IMG/VR virus record: IMGVR_UViG_3300032093_000960
Coordinates: 1 to 21,783 of that record
DNA from: a virus
DNA: 21,783 nt
Strand: one strand, 5' to 3'
The notes under the pieces were generated by a model that was not told the origin of the DNA, ran no database searches, and was given only the letters and a program-made list of their open reading frames with translations. Positions 1-9,200 of the stretch are shown here, piece by piece; position 1 is the first letter of the stretch, and each line of letters opens with the position of its first letter. A program made the translations under genes and the position numbers.

Positions 1-68
1 AAAAAACTTATGAGACGAAGGTCTGGCAAGACTTCGCACAAGATTTAGAAACTTTAAAGGAGGAATAA
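1..68 (+). CDS. C-terminal end of an upstream gene (unidentified)
   Basis: The frame starting at base 3 is open from the window edge to a TAA at 66-68. It encodes 21 residues ending in LETLKEE and shares its stop with the next start (TAATG). The next gene's Shine-Dalgarno, AAAGGAGG, lies inside these last codons, as expected for genuine translational coupling. The tail is charged and probably helical. By position, before the giant internal-type protein and the scaffold/capsid pair, a portal or large terminase is plausible, but nothing in these residues shows it. Confidence 0.55.
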   Translation, partial: KTYETKVWQDFAQDLETLKEE

Positions 69-460
69 TGGCAAGAGGCCCATTAGCAGGAGCATCAGGC
101 CCTGGTAAATTCTCCAAGAGAACAGATTTACCTTCAGCATATTACGGTGAAGGTGTAGAAACAGCAGCAATTAAATCACAAATGCCATTGTCAACGACAG
201 CCGGTGAAGCAGATGATAGAGGCGGTAGGCCAAGAACTGCGCTTCCTCCAGTAACTCCATTATTTGCACCATCACAACGCCCAGAAGAACCTATTACTAC
301 AGGTGTAAAACCTGGTGATGGTGGTGGCGATGAAGTATTAATGATGAACCAAATGCAACAACAGCAATCTTTATCACAAACATTAGCTCAAATGCTTCCG
401 TACGATACTAATGGAGAAATTGCTGCCCTATACGAGCAGGCTTTATCTAGAGGACTTTAA
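68..460 (+). CDS. Small disordered Pro/Gly-rich phage protein
   Basis: This 130-aa protein starts at an ATG with a near-perfect ribosome site (AAAGGAGG, five-base spacer) overlapping the upstream stop. The N-terminal two thirds are rich in Gly, Pro, Ser and Thr (MARGPLAGASGPGKFSKRTD and a PPVTPLFAPSQRPEEP stretch) and look unstructured. Residues about 92-130 are Gln/Met/Leu-rich and probably helical (MMNQMQQQQSLSQTLAQML). There is no signal peptide or membrane segment. The position between the presumed head-vertex gene and the giant virion protein suggests a minor virion or assembly factor. I do not recognise a characterised family, so the function is unknown. Confidence 0.8.
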   Translation: MARGPLAGASGPGKFSKRTDLPSAYYGEGVETAAIKSQMPLSTTAGEADDRGGRPRTALPPVTPLFAPSQRPEEPITTGVKPGDGGGDEVLMMNQMQQQQSLSQTLAQMLPYDTNGEIAALYEQALSRGL

Positions 461-3400
461 TGGCTCAGAATGTAAATAAAGGTAATCTTTATCAAGCAGT
501 AGAGCGTGCTGGTTTGAACCCAGCGCAAAAAGAACAGATTAATTCTTTTTCTGATATGTATTCAAAGCATACATCTTTAACTAATTTACCAGATGCTATT
601 GCTGCTATTGAATATAATCAATTAACTGCAGAGCAACAAAAGAGTATGGCTGAGTTCTTTGGTGCTGATGAAACCAAACCAGGACAAGGCGTTGTAATGA
701 AGGCAGCCTCTTGGTTAGTTAAACCAATTGTTGAGCCAGTAAAAGAAGTTTTAAAAGCAGCTAGTTGGGCATCTGATCAAGTTACTAGAGCGTATCGCAC
801 AGGTCGTATTGCAATAGGTGAGCAAACAGATTTAGCTTCAGCATTTCGTAGATCTGGTGCTAATGGTGAGCAGGTATATGATGAGAGTCGTATATCAAAA
901 GCAGTTGCTACTTATGGTCAAAATAGAGTTTATGTAGCACAACAGATTTCAGCAGGTATTCCATTAGATCAAATTATTGCTAATGCTCAGAATCCTGAAC
1001 AAAAGCGTATTGCTGCCGAGGCTTCAAAGCCTGATGGAGATCCTTTACTTGATGAAGCAGTAGCAAAAGTTAATGCTGCTAAGTATTCATTTGGTAGAGA
1101 TGTAGCTAATTTTTTCTTACCAAAAGATCTTGAAGGTAAGAGCGGTCTTTATACTTGGATCTCAGGTACTGGTGATGCAGCTTTCCGTATATTCCTAGAC
1201 CCTACTATTGTTCTAGGTAAAGTAGCAAAAGCATATAATGCTGGCAAGTTTGCATTAACTAAAACTATTGGATCTGCAGCAAAAGTTGATAATGCTTTCC
1301 AATATGACAGCGTTAGTAGATTCTGGACTGAGTATACTAAAGGTCTAGATGACTTAGTTAAGGCTCGTGCTTCTGAAAAAGCAATTGAGGTCGGTGAGGC
1401 GACTACTCGCCTACGTAGACTTAATCCAGCCCTTGGTGCTAATGGTGTAGATGATGCACTTATTAAGTTTGCTAAAGATGATATGGATGGCGTATTAGAT
1501 GTAAATACTGCTAAGGCTTTCCTATCAAATGTTGAACGTATTGAACCATTGTTCTACGGTCAAGCAGGATTACAAATTAAGGTTATGCCTAGACTAAGCG
1601 CTTTCCGCAAGAAGCGTGTAGATCTATACACTAAAGGTACAAGAGCATTTAGTCTTAATGATGACTCAACAGACTTTTTACGCAATATAGTATTTGATGA
1701 AGCTGATGCTCGTGGTATCTCTACTCAAGAAGCAGCATTACAATCTCTTATTGGTCGTGGTGATGAAACAGTAGCAGAGGCTGCTGAAAGAACTGCTTTA
1801 AGGATTAAGGCAGAAGAAGCCAAGAGAGTAAATAAATTCTCTGTCTATTCTATAAACAAGCGTATAGATAACTTTTCTCGTAAGTTTAATTTAATTCCAG
1901 ATATGGATGAACTAGGTAACCACACATCTCCTAGAGCACATATTGCTTTTGAGCGTTATGCTCGCCTTGTATATGGTAAGTACTCATCTAGAATATTGGG
2001 TGATGTCTATCAACAGTCTAACCTTGGTCAACGCCGTCAAATGTTTAATGGACTACAATCTGTAGTTGGTGAATTACGAGGTCTTAAAGGAACTCAAGGT
2101 GGTCGTAAACTACTAGAGACTATTGGTACTGTAGGCAGAGATGCTGTTTATACCAACAGAGCATTTGATGATGCTAATCCACAGGGCTTCTTTCCATCAG
2201 TTGTAAATGGTTCAGACTCCGCTTTGTATCCATATCAAATTAATGAACGTCAAGCATTTATCACACCACAGCAATTAGATCGTTTTGCTGCAAGAGATGG
2301 ATTTATATCTAATGCTTGGGGATTACAGTACACAAAAGCAGCAGATGATGCTATTAGCACATTCGTTACTGGTACTTTAGCAGGTCCTAGATTCCCAGTT
2401 CGTAACGCTATTGAGGATTATTTATTCTATCTTGCAAATGGTAGAGGTATTATTAGATCAGGCGTTCAGGTAGCAAAGGGTCGTAGACTAGCTACAGATG
2501 TTCGTACTGCTACTAAAGATTTAAATCTAGGTTTAGTAAATCGTTATACAAAAGCAAAAGATAAGAATCAGATCGTATCTAAACTTAATGATATTGATAA
2601 AGGCGTTAAAAAAGATATTGGCAAAGATGGTCAAGAGATAGTATTTGCTGACTTTTATACTACAAAGGCTGAAAAGTTAGAAGCCAAGCGTAAAGTATTA
2701 GCAGAGGTATTATTAAGAGATAAATTTAATGATGCCCAAATTGGTAAGTTTGGTAAAGACTTTGATCGCTATACCTATGAGTTCACTATGTATGGTGATT
2801 ATGAGAACCTACTTCGCTCTGCAAGCGAGGGTGCTTATAACTTAAACGCTGGTAGCGATATTGTTTCTAGAGCAAAACGTATCAGTCGTAAGCACGGTAA
2901 AGTAGTTGACTTTAGTATTGATGGTGAAGATTATGCTCGTCAATTTGGATCCTTTGGTGAGTTTAGCCCATTAGATCAAGAGGGTAAGTTAGCTTGGGCA
3001 TTTCAAATTATGACCAAGGCTCAAGATGAGTTTGCTTCAGAGGGTATGAAGTTACTTAAAGTTCACGGTAATAATCGTGGTGCTTTCGTAAAGGCTATGT
3101 CAGAGCATATTGATAAGCCACAGTTTGCATCCTTAAAGCCTAAGTTTGATCGGTATGTAGATACTAATTACACATCAACTCAACAGGCTTCTGCCATCTA
3201 TGATGATCTAAGAACCTTGTTTGGTAAAGCAGATAATTCTATTAATACAAACCTACTTAATAGAGTGGTCAAGGTTGGCGATAATGGTCAACTAAAAGTT
3301 GATACTGATGACTTTAGTATTGAGTTCTTACCTACTAAGTACACAGATATTCCCAAGGCAATTGTTGGTCCTAAATTACTACCAGCACAGCAGTCACAAA

Positions 3401-5229
3401 ATATTATCTCTGATCTAAATACTAGATTATGGGACTTCTTAGGTGATGCTAATGCTCGTTTATCTAGAGATCAGATTGTTATAGATGCAGCATTTAATAT
3501 TCGTAAAGAGTTACAACCCTACCTAGATGACCTTGCTAAAAAGGTTGGTCCACAGGTAGCTACAAAACAGGTTGTAGAGTTATCAGAGAAGTTAGCAGTA
3601 GAGCGGGTATTAGCATTTGTTGATAACCCTACTGTTAGAACTCAGATGGCTTGGTCTATGCGTAACTTTGCTCGTTTCTATAGAGCTACTGAGGATGCTT
3701 ATCGCCGTCTATATAGAACAGTTAAGTACAACCCAGAGTCTATTCGTAAGATAGCACTTACCTATGAAGGTGTAGCACATACTGGATTTGTACAAAGAGA
3801 TGATCAAGGCGAGCCTTACTTTATCTATCCTGGTGTAGCACCGGTATATGAAGCAATGAATAAAGTTCTAGGTGTATTTGGATTAGGCGATAAATTCGTT
3901 GCTCCAATGCCATTACAATTTGGTTCAGATATTAGAATGTTAACACCATCTGCTAACCCTGAATCTTGGTTACCTACATTTAGTGGTCCTTTAGCTGGTC
4001 TATCACTGAAGACTATTTACAGTATTGCTGGTCTATTTGAAGAATCTAATATTGATGCACTATCAACTATTGGTCAGGAAATAAAGTCTACTGAAAGAAT
4101 AACCTTAGGTGAGATTGGTGAGAATCAATCATTCTTCCAAGCAATATTACCAGGTCACGTTAATAGGCTTATTACATCTCTTAGTAGAGATGAAAGAGAT
4201 TCCCAGTACGCATCTGCTTTCCGCAAGGCAGTAACTTATCTAGAGGCTGGTGGACATACACCTTCTTCAGATGCAACACCTGGTGAGTTAGCACAGTACC
4301 AAAAGAGATTAAGATCTACAATTACTGGTGTGTTAGCAACTCGTTTCGTATTAGGCTTTATAAGTCCTGCATCACCAACTACAACTCTAAAGTCAGATAT
4401 GGCTGAATGGGTTAGAGATAATGGTCGGGTTAACTTTAAGCAAGTCTATACAAAACTTATTGAGGAATACACCGCTAAGAATAGTCCAGATCCAATAGGT
4501 GAGGCTATGGCTGATTGGGTTAAACTATTCCCAGATGAAGTTCCTTACGTTATTAACGAATCAGAGCCTGAGTTCCAGGCAAGATTTAAGACTAGCAACG
4601 CAGCAGCAAACTGGGTTGATGAGAACAAGGATCTAGTAGCCAAGTATCCAGAGGGTGCTGGCTTCTTAATTCCTCAAAGTGGAACCTTCTCTTGGGATGC
4701 TTACCAATTCCTAAAAGATAATGGCTTCCGTAAGACTAAGCTAGTAGATGACTTCTTAAAAGAGTCTTTTGTTTCTAAAGATAAATACTTCTACTACACA
4801 CAGCGTGATAAGTATGAAGCGGCACTAGAGAACGCTGGTTCAGATTCAGAGCGTAAGAGAATTAACAACGCTTGGAGAGTATGGTCTGGTGACTTCAAGA
4901 GTGCAAGACCTTTATTGCAGGAAGAGTTTGCTAATTCAGCCTCTAATAATATTAAACGTCAAGCCTCTTATGGGGATCTAAAGCGTTTACTAAATGAGTC
5001 TGGTATTAATAATCCAGCAACTAAGGCTTTGCGTAGTATGGTAAATATCTATGAAGAGTATCTATTTACTAAAGATAATGTTTATAACTCTAGATCTGAA
5101 AGAGATGTTAGATCCAGAGAGTTTATTAGAGAGTCAACTCTTGAGCAATTGAAAGATATTGCTAGAACAAACCCAAATGCAAAGGGTGCATTTGAAGTAT
5201 TATTTAGTAACTTCCTAAGAGAGGATTAA
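460..5229 (+). CDS. Giant internal/ejection-type virion protein candidate (1589 aa)
   Basis: This is by far the largest gene of the window. It overlaps the preceding stop (TAATG) and has GAGGA five bases before the ATG. The protein is mostly charged, alanine-rich and probably alpha-helical throughout, with no signal peptide and no recognisable lysozyme, protease or polymerase motif. Its middle carries many Arg/Lys-rich segments. Around residues 1140-1200 it becomes more hydrophobic and Pro/Gly/Leu-rich (VFGLGDKFVAPMPLQFG, TFSGPLAGLSLKTIYSIAG), and near 1290-1310 there is another apolar stretch (ITGVLATRFVLGFISPASP); these may be membrane-interacting. Size, helicity and position just upstream of scaffold and capsid resemble the large internal or DNA-ejection proteins of podoviruses. 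That role is inferred from context, not from homology. A tape-measure role is less likely because no tail-tube genes accompany it. Confidence 0.9.
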   Translation: MAQNVNKGNLYQAVERAGLNPAQKEQINSFSDMYSKHTSLTNLPDAIAAIEYNQLTAEQQKSMAEFFGADETKPGQGVVMKAASWLVKPIVEPVKEVLKAASWASDQVTRAYRTGRIAIGEQTDLASAFRRSGANGEQVYDESRISKAVATYGQNRVYVAQQISAGIPLDQIIANAQNPEQKRIAAEASKPDGDPLLDEAVAKVNAAKYSFGRDVANFFLPKDLEGKSGLYTWISGTGDAAFRIFLDPTIVLGKVAKAYNAGKFALTKTIGSAAKVDNAFQYDSVSRFWTEYTKGLDDLVKARASEKAIEVGEATTRLRRLNPALGANGVDDALIKFAKDDMDGVLDVNTAKAFLSNVERIEPLFYGQAGLQIKVMPRLSAFRKKRVDLYTKGTRAFSLNDDSTDFLRNIVFDEADARGISTQEAALQSLIGRGDETVAEAAERTALRIKAEEAKRVNKFSVYSINKRIDNFSRKFNLIPDMDELGNHTSPRAHIAFERYARLVYGKYSSRILGDVYQQSNLGQRRQMFNGLQSVVGELRGLKGTQGGRKLLETIGTVGRDAVYTNRAFDDANPQGFFPSVVNGSDSALYPYQINERQAFITPQQLDRFAARDGFISNAWGLQYTKAADDAISTFVTGTLAGPRFPVRNAIEDYLFYLANGRGIIRSGVQVAKGRRLATDVRTATKDLNLGLVNRYTKAKDKNQIVSKLNDIDKGVKKDIGKDGQEIVFADFYTTKAEKLEAKRKVLAEVLLRDKFNDAQIGKFGKDFDRYTYEFTMYGDYENLLRSASEGAYNLNAGSDIVSRAKRISRKHGKVVDFSIDGEDYARQFGSFGEFSPLDQEGKLAWAFQIMTKAQDEFASEGMKLLKVHGNNRGAFVKAMSEHIDKPQFASLKPKFDRYVDTNYTSTQQASAIYDDLRTLFGKADNSINTNLLNRVVKVGDNGQLKVDTDDFSIEFLPTKYTDIPKAIVGPKLLPAQQSQNIISDLNTRLWDFLGDANARLSRDQIVIDAAFNIRKELQPYLDDLAKKVGPQVATKQVVELSEKLAVERVLAFVDNPTVRTQMAWSMRNFARFYRATEDAYRRLYRTVKYNPESIRKIALTYEGVAHTGFVQRDDQGEPYFIYPGVAPVYEAMNKVLGVFGLGDKFVAPMPLQFGSDIRMLTPSANPESWLPTFSGPLAGLSLKTIYSIAGLFEESNIDALSTIGQEIKSTERITLGEIGENQSFFQAILPGHVNRLITSLSRDERDSQYASAFRKAVTYLEAGGHTPSSDATPGELAQYQKRLRSTITGVLATRFVLGFISPASPTTTLKSDMAEWVRDNGRVNFKQVYTKLIEEYTAKNSPDPIGEAMADWVKLFPDEVPYVINESEPEFQARFKTSNAAANWVDENKDLVAKYPEGAGFLIPQSGTFSWDAYQFLKDNGFRKTKLVDDFLKESFVSKDKYFYYTQRDKYEAALENAGSDSERKRINNAWRVWSGDFKSARPLLQEEFANSASNNIKRQASYGDLKRLLNESGINNPATKALRSMVNIYEEYLFTKDNVYNSRSERDVRSREFIRESTLEQLKDIARTNPNAKGAFEVLFSNFLRED

Positions 5230-5230
5230 A

Positions 5231-6394
5231 ATGGCTGAAGAATTTGACCCAAATTCCACTGGATCTTCTGGTTATATAACCTCTTCAACTCCAGTAACTA
5301 CCAATATCCCAACTTCAAGACCTTTTGACAGGCCTCAGTCTATTGCAAGTGTACAACCTACCACTGCCTCTGAAGCAGATTTAACTAGAAACTATAATGA
5401 AATGTCAGAGGCTCTACGTAAGAGCCTTGCACAGAAGTTAAAGTCAGCAGGATATAACGTACCAGTAACTGGTAAATACAGTGCCAAAGTGCGACAGGCT
5501 TTTATAGATTCAATTGGTGAGTTGTCTGACGAAATAAGAAATCTTCAGCAAAATGATCCTAGAAGATTAGAAACCACTAAGTATGATTTAGATACTTTTC
5601 TAAATGATAAAATAGGTGAGCGCCAAGCATCTTTTGCTGAGGAATACAAACCTACTAGAACTATAAACGTATCACCAGCCACAGTAGCTGCTGGTAAAAT
5701 CAACGATGCTTTCCGCAGATTACTAGGTAGAGATGCAACTGAAGTTGAGATCACTCAATTTACTAGTTTATTAAATAAGGCAGAAGAGAAGAATCCAGAT
5801 GTATCAACACCTAAATTAGTAGGTGGCTCTGTTGTCTATACAAATACTGGTGGTCTTGATAGAGATACTTTCCTAGAAGGTTTAGTAAAAAAGGTCAAAT
5901 CTCCTGAGACTGGTAAAGCAGAGTATGATGTAAGACAAGAATCTCAGAAGTCTTTATTCCGTCAAGATCTTGCTAAAGCAGCATCTGCTAATGGACTATC
6001 TTTAGACAGAGACTTTAAAGGTTTAGCAGATACTTGGGTCAAGCGTATTGAATCTGGTGAAGATCCAGATATCTTTAAACAGATGATTAGAGATGTTGCT
6101 AAGCGTGGATATCCTGAATCTGTTACTAAGTTGATGGATCAGGGTATTGATCTTGAAACAGTTTATGCCCCATATAAAAGAACTATGGCTTCAGTACTAG
6201 AACTTAATCCAGAGGTTATTAGTTTTGATGATCCAGTATTGAGATCTGCTATTGGACCAGATAAAGAAATGCCTATCTACGATTTCCAAAGAGCATTACG
6301 TAAAGATTCTCGTTGGCAATATACAAATAATGCTAGAGAAGAAGTAGCAAGTATAACTCAGAAGATTCTACAAGACTTCGGATTTCAGGGGTAA
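5231..6394 (+). CDS. Internal virion protein candidate (387 aa)
   Basis: The ATG lies one base after the previous stop, with GAGAGGA upstream inside the preceding gene. The first 50 residues are Ser/Thr/Pro-rich and disordered. Residues about 58-100 form a short helical module (LAQKLKSAGYNVPVTGKYS, then VRQAF) that loosely resembles a peptidoglycan-binding type 1 repeat, with its G-V-TG-Y and VR-AF pattern. Residues about 155-185 hold a conserved-looking block (INDAFRRLLGRDATEVEITQ). The remainder is helical and charged. It sits between two other virion-type genes and is probably a partner of the giant protein. The peptidoglycan-binding idea is weak, and catalytic residues are not evident. 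Confidence 0.85.
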   Translation: MAEEFDPNSTGSSGYITSSTPVTTNIPTSRPFDRPQSIASVQPTTASEADLTRNYNEMSEALRKSLAQKLKSAGYNVPVTGKYSAKVRQAFIDSIGELSDEIRNLQQNDPRRLETTKYDLDTFLNDKIGERQASFAEEYKPTRTINVSPATVAAGKINDAFRRLLGRDATEVEITQFTSLLNKAEEKNPDVSTPKLVGGSVVYTNTGGLDRDTFLEGLVKKVKSPETGKAEYDVRQESQKSLFRQDLAKAASANGLSLDRDFKGLADTWVKRIESGEDPDIFKQMIRDVAKRGYPESVTKLMDQGIDLETVYAPYKRTMASVLELNPEVISFDDPVLRSAIGPDKEMPIYDFQRALRKDSRWQYTNNAREEVASITQKILQDFGFQG

Positions 6395-6396
6395 CG

Positions 6397-7620
6397 GTGG
6401 CTATATCTAAAGAAGAAAAAGCGGTTAGAGCAGCACTTGCTCAACTAGAAAAAGATGCAGCAGTTTCTGATGCTGCAGTGGCAAGAATGAATCAAGCCAC
6501 ACCTGTCTCTAGCTATGAGCAGGCAAGATCACAGTTATCTGAAATTAAAGATCCTAAGACTAGAGCAATAGCCGAAAAAGCATTTGCTGGTGTAGATCGC
6601 CAAACTGAAAGACTTATAACTGAGGCAGCGAAAGTTGGATTACAAGTAACTCCTACAGGTACTTTGGCTCCAATACAACAACAGCCTCAACAACAACAGC
6701 AACAACAACAACAATTAACTAATGAACAATACCTAGCTCAACAAGAGGCTAGATTAGCAGCCGAGGCTGCATTGCAAAATCGTAAGTCTGCTTATGATCT
6801 TTTACTTGAGCAATTTTCTATATATGGATTAGGATCCTTAGTAGAAGGAATTAAAGGACTCGTACAAGAGAATGTAAGCCCTAGTGAGTTTGCTATTCGT
6901 TTACGTCAAACAGATGCCTATAAGAAACGTTTTGCTGCTAATGCTCAACGCATAGCCGGTGGTCTTAGAGCACTATCTGAGGGTGAATATATTGCATTAG
7001 AAGATCAATACCAAGAACTTATGCGTAACTATGGATTACCTGCAAACTATTATGCAAAGGGTGATCTAGGCCGTCAAGAAGGATTTGAAAAGTTTATTGC
7101 TGGAGATGTATCTCCTGCTGAATTAGAAGATAGAATAGTTACAGCACAACAGAGAGTAATTAATGCACCACCTGAGGTGACTACAGCGTTAAAGCAATTC
7201 TATCCTGATATTACTAATGGCGATATCCTTGCCTATACTCTAGATCCATCTAAAGGATTAGCAGATATTAAACGTAAGGTAACTGCAGCAGAGATCGGTG
7301 GCGCAGCCATTGGTGCTCAGTTAGGTGCAACTGTAGGTAGAGCAGAAGAACTTGCTCGCTATGGTGTAACTGCAGAAAGTGCTAGAGCAGGATTTGGTGC
7401 TATCGGTGGTGGATTAGAGCGAGGTTCACAACTTGCTTCTATCTATCAACAACAACCTTATACACAGACAATAGCTGAGGAAGAGGTATTTAATCTTCCA
7501 GGACAAACAGATGCTCAAAGAAAACGTAAGAAGATTATTGGATTAGAGCAAGCAGAATTTGCTGGACAGACTGGTATAACCAGTGGAGCGCTAGGCAGAG
7601 AACGAGCCGGCTCCTTTTAA
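6397..7620 (+). CDS. Internal virion protein candidate with polyglutamine tract (407 aa)
   Basis: It begins with GTG two bases after the previous stop and has only a weak ribosome site (a GGGG run), so translation is probably coupled. The N-terminal part (1-85) is Ala/Gln/Lys helical. A Gln tract follows at about residues 94-106, three Gln, one Pro, then nine Gln. The centre (about 115-290) is helical with aromatic and charged residues. The Gly/Ala-rich segment at about 302-350 (GGAAIGAQLGATVGRAEELA) could be a flexible or membrane-active hairpin. The C-terminus is basic (RKRKKI) and ends in ERAGSF. It is the last of three consecutive large helical proteins before the capsid module. No family is recognised; a virion or ejection role is inferred from position and composition. 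Confidence 0.85.
   Translation: MAISKEEKAVRAALAQLEKDAAVSDAAVARMNQATPVSSYEQARSQLSEIKDPKTRAIAEKAFAGVDRQTERLITEAAKVGLQVTPTGTLAPIQQQPQQQQQQQQQLTNEQYLAQQEARLAAEAALQNRKSAYDLLLEQFSIYGLGSLVEGIKGLVQENVSPSEFAIRLRQTDAYKKRFAANAQRIAGGLRALSEGEYIALEDQYQELMRNYGLPANYYAKGDLGRQEGFEKFIAGDVSPAELEDRIVTAQQRVINAPPEVTTALKQFYPDITNGDILAYTLDPSKGLADIKRKVTAAEIGGAAIGAQLGATVGRAEELARYGVTAESARAGFGAIGGGLERGSQLASIYQQQPYTQTIAEEEVFNLPGQTDAQRKRKKIIGLEQAEFAGQTGITSGALGRERAGSF
6676..6714 (+). repeat. CAA/CAG trinucleotide repeat encoding polyglutamine
   Basis: Thirteen in-frame codons, all CAA or CAG except one CCT, give QQQP followed by nine Q. Runs of this kind expand and contract by slippage, and the tract separates two helical regions of the 407-aa protein. 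Confidence 0.85.
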
Positions 7621-7741
7621 CTAAGCCTGCTAACGGGACGACTGGTCCGTTAGAGAGATAACAAAACCAGTAGTAGGAGCCATACAGAGATCCCCGAACT
7701 GTATGAGGCCTGCGATAACTACAACGAATGGGAGATGGACT
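7621..7741 (+). promoter_or_regulatory. Non-coding leader with two stem-loops before the scaffold/capsid genes
   Basis: This 121-base gap is unusually long for such a compact region. It contains two hairpins. The first pairs CTAAC (7630-7634) with GTTAG (7649-7653) and GGAC (7636-7639) with GTCC (7645-7648) around a five-base loop, with one bulged G. The second pairs CATACAG (7681-7687) with CTGTATG (7699-7705) around an 11-base loop. Neither is followed by a U-run, so they are not ordinary terminators. They could be RNA-processing or mRNA-stability elements for the highly expressed capsid transcript, or flank a promoter that I cannot identify with confidence. GGGAG at about 7730 is the scaffold ribosome site. 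Confidence 0.5.
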
Positions 7742-8215
7742 ATGTCCAACTACGACTACGAGGATGATGACGATGCAGATACAACAACTGAATCGTTAAG
7801 CAATGATCTCGTTAAACAACTACGCAAGGCTAATAAGCAAAAAGATAAAGAGTTGGCAGATCTTAAAGCTAACTTTGAGTCTTTAAATAAAGCGCAAAGA
7901 GAACGAGCAATCAAAGACACCCTTGCAAGTCGTGGGGTAAATCAGAAGATCGCTTCATTTATCCCACAGGATATAGACCCAACTGAGGAGTCTGTATCAA
8001 AATGGCTTGAAACAAACGCAGATGTGTTTGGACTTCAAACCGAAACACCCCAACAACCTAATGTAGATCCTGCTCAAGCGGCAGCGTATAAGAAGATGAG
8101 TGCAGCAACTGAGGCTGGTATGACACCAGATCGCAGTACTGATGTATATCAAAGACTTATGAACGCTAATACCCGTGAAGAGTTAGATCAAGTCATTCGG
8201 GAGTCGGGGCTTTAA
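7742..8215 (+). CDS. Head scaffolding protein (157 aa)
   Basis: I chose the ATG at 7742, which has GGGAG seven bases upstream, over an in-frame ATG at 7703 that has no ribosome site and lies in the second stem-loop. The protein opens with a strongly acidic tract (YDYEDDDDAD). A Lys/Leu coiled-coil segment follows at about residues 18-60 (LVKQLRKANKQKDKELADLK). The rest is helical, ends in a charged C-terminus, and includes an acidic tryptophan helix (SVSKWLETNADVFG). A small, acidic, coiled-coil protein immediately upstream of the major capsid gene is the classic layout of a capsid scaffold, which guides procapsid assembly and then leaves. The call rests on context and composition. Confidence 0.75.
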   Translation: MSNYDYEDDDDADTTTESLSNDLVKQLRKANKQKDKELADLKANFESLNKAQRERAIKDTLASRGVNQKIASFIPQDIDPTEESVSKWLETNADVFGLQTETPQQPNVDPAQAAAYKKMSAATEAGMTPDRSTDVYQRLMNANTREELDQVIRESGL

Positions 8216-8242
8216 ATCCTACTAACGAAAGGCAATACCTAA

Positions 8243-9184
8243 ATGGCTCTACCTACAGGTAGTTTCACCGGTACTGCTGATATCAGCAATCTCGTAAAAG
8301 CTGCGTATGATCAATACGTAAGAATGGCGCTTCGCTCCATTCCAGTAATGCGAGCCTTGGCAGATGTCAAGCCAGTACAACAGGCAATGCCAGGATCATC
8401 AGTTGTATTCTCCATCTATTCTGATCTATCTGCTGCAACCAGCACTTTGACAGAAACTCTTGATGTTTCCTCTATTGCTCTTGGTAACCCATCACAAGTT
8501 ACCGTAACACTAAATGAGTACGGCTCAGCCGTTACTACAACTAAGAAGTTAAACCTAACTTCTTTCAACGATGTAGATGCAGCTCTTGCTGACATCATTG
8601 CATACAACGCTGCAGATTCTATTGACTCTGTAGTTGCAACAGTTCTAACTGGCGGAACCAACGTAATCTACGGTGGAAACGCTACAACAACAAATACAAT
8701 TGATGCAGCAGATACAATCTCTGTAGCTGATATTCGTAATGCTGTAACAGAACTACGCACAAACAAAGCCTTGCCTCGCCTTGGTGAGTTGTACGCAGCA
8801 TATCTACACCCACGTCAAGCAGCCGACCTTCGTGCCGAATCAGGTACCGGAGGATTCCAGGATATCGTTAAGTACACAGACAATGTGTCAAAGACAATTA
8901 TCCCTGGCTCAGTAGGTGTAATTGAAGGTGCTTTCGTTGTTGAAACACCTCGTGTTCCATTCGCAGCGAACACAAACTCACCAGCAGTCAACGTCTACAA
9001 GGCAGTTGTCGCTGGTCGTGAGGCTCTAGCAGAAGCTATGGGTCAAGATATCAATACCGTAATCGGACCAGAGATTGATGCTCTGCGCCGCTTCCGTACA
9101 ATTGGTTGGTACTACTTCGGTGGATTCGCAAGACTCCGAGAAGCAGCGCTATATCGTATTGAGACCTCTGCTTCAGCAGGCTAA
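8243..9184 (+). CDS. Major capsid protein, HK97-fold / N4-gp56-like
   Basis: This 313-aa protein would form the icosahedral shell. The ATG is preceded by AAAGG. The N-terminal half shows the pattern of the N4-gp56-type capsid group: a helical N-arm (VKAAYDQYVRMALRSIPVMR), then SSVVFSIYSDLSAATSTLTE, and a strand-rich part with VTVTLNEYGSAVTTTKKLN followed by a helix (DVDAALADIIAYNAADSIDS), which corresponds to the spine region. The C-terminal half has an ADLRAESGTGGFQDIVKYTD segment and ends in a typical P-domain-like closing (IGWYYFGGFARLREAALYRI). Codon choice shifts towards C-ending codons (AAC, TAC, ATC) relative to neighbouring genes, as expected for the most highly expressed gene. Assignment to the capsid role is firm; the exact family is from memory of the pattern. 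Confidence 0.9.
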   Translation: MALPTGSFTGTADISNLVKAAYDQYVRMALRSIPVMRALADVKPVQQAMPGSSVVFSIYSDLSAATSTLTETLDVSSIALGNPSQVTVTLNEYGSAVTTTKKLNLTSFNDVDAALADIIAYNAADSIDSVVATVLTGGTNVIYGGNATTTNTIDAADTISVADIRNAVTELRTNKALPRLGELYAAYLHPRQAADLRAESGTGGFQDIVKYTDNVSKTIIPGSVGVIEGAFVVETPRVPFAANTNSPAVNVYKAVVAGREALAEAMGQDINTVIGPEIDALRRFRTIGWYYFGGFARLREAALYRIETSASAG

Positions 9185-9200
9185 CAAATGCGATTCGGTG

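Noticed and set aside
7606-7660. Possible -1 ribosomal frameshift at the end of the 407-aa gene, with a stem-loop downstream
   Set aside because: The bases before the stop do not form an X-XXY-YYZ slippery heptamer in the reading frame, and the extension would be only about 15 residues.
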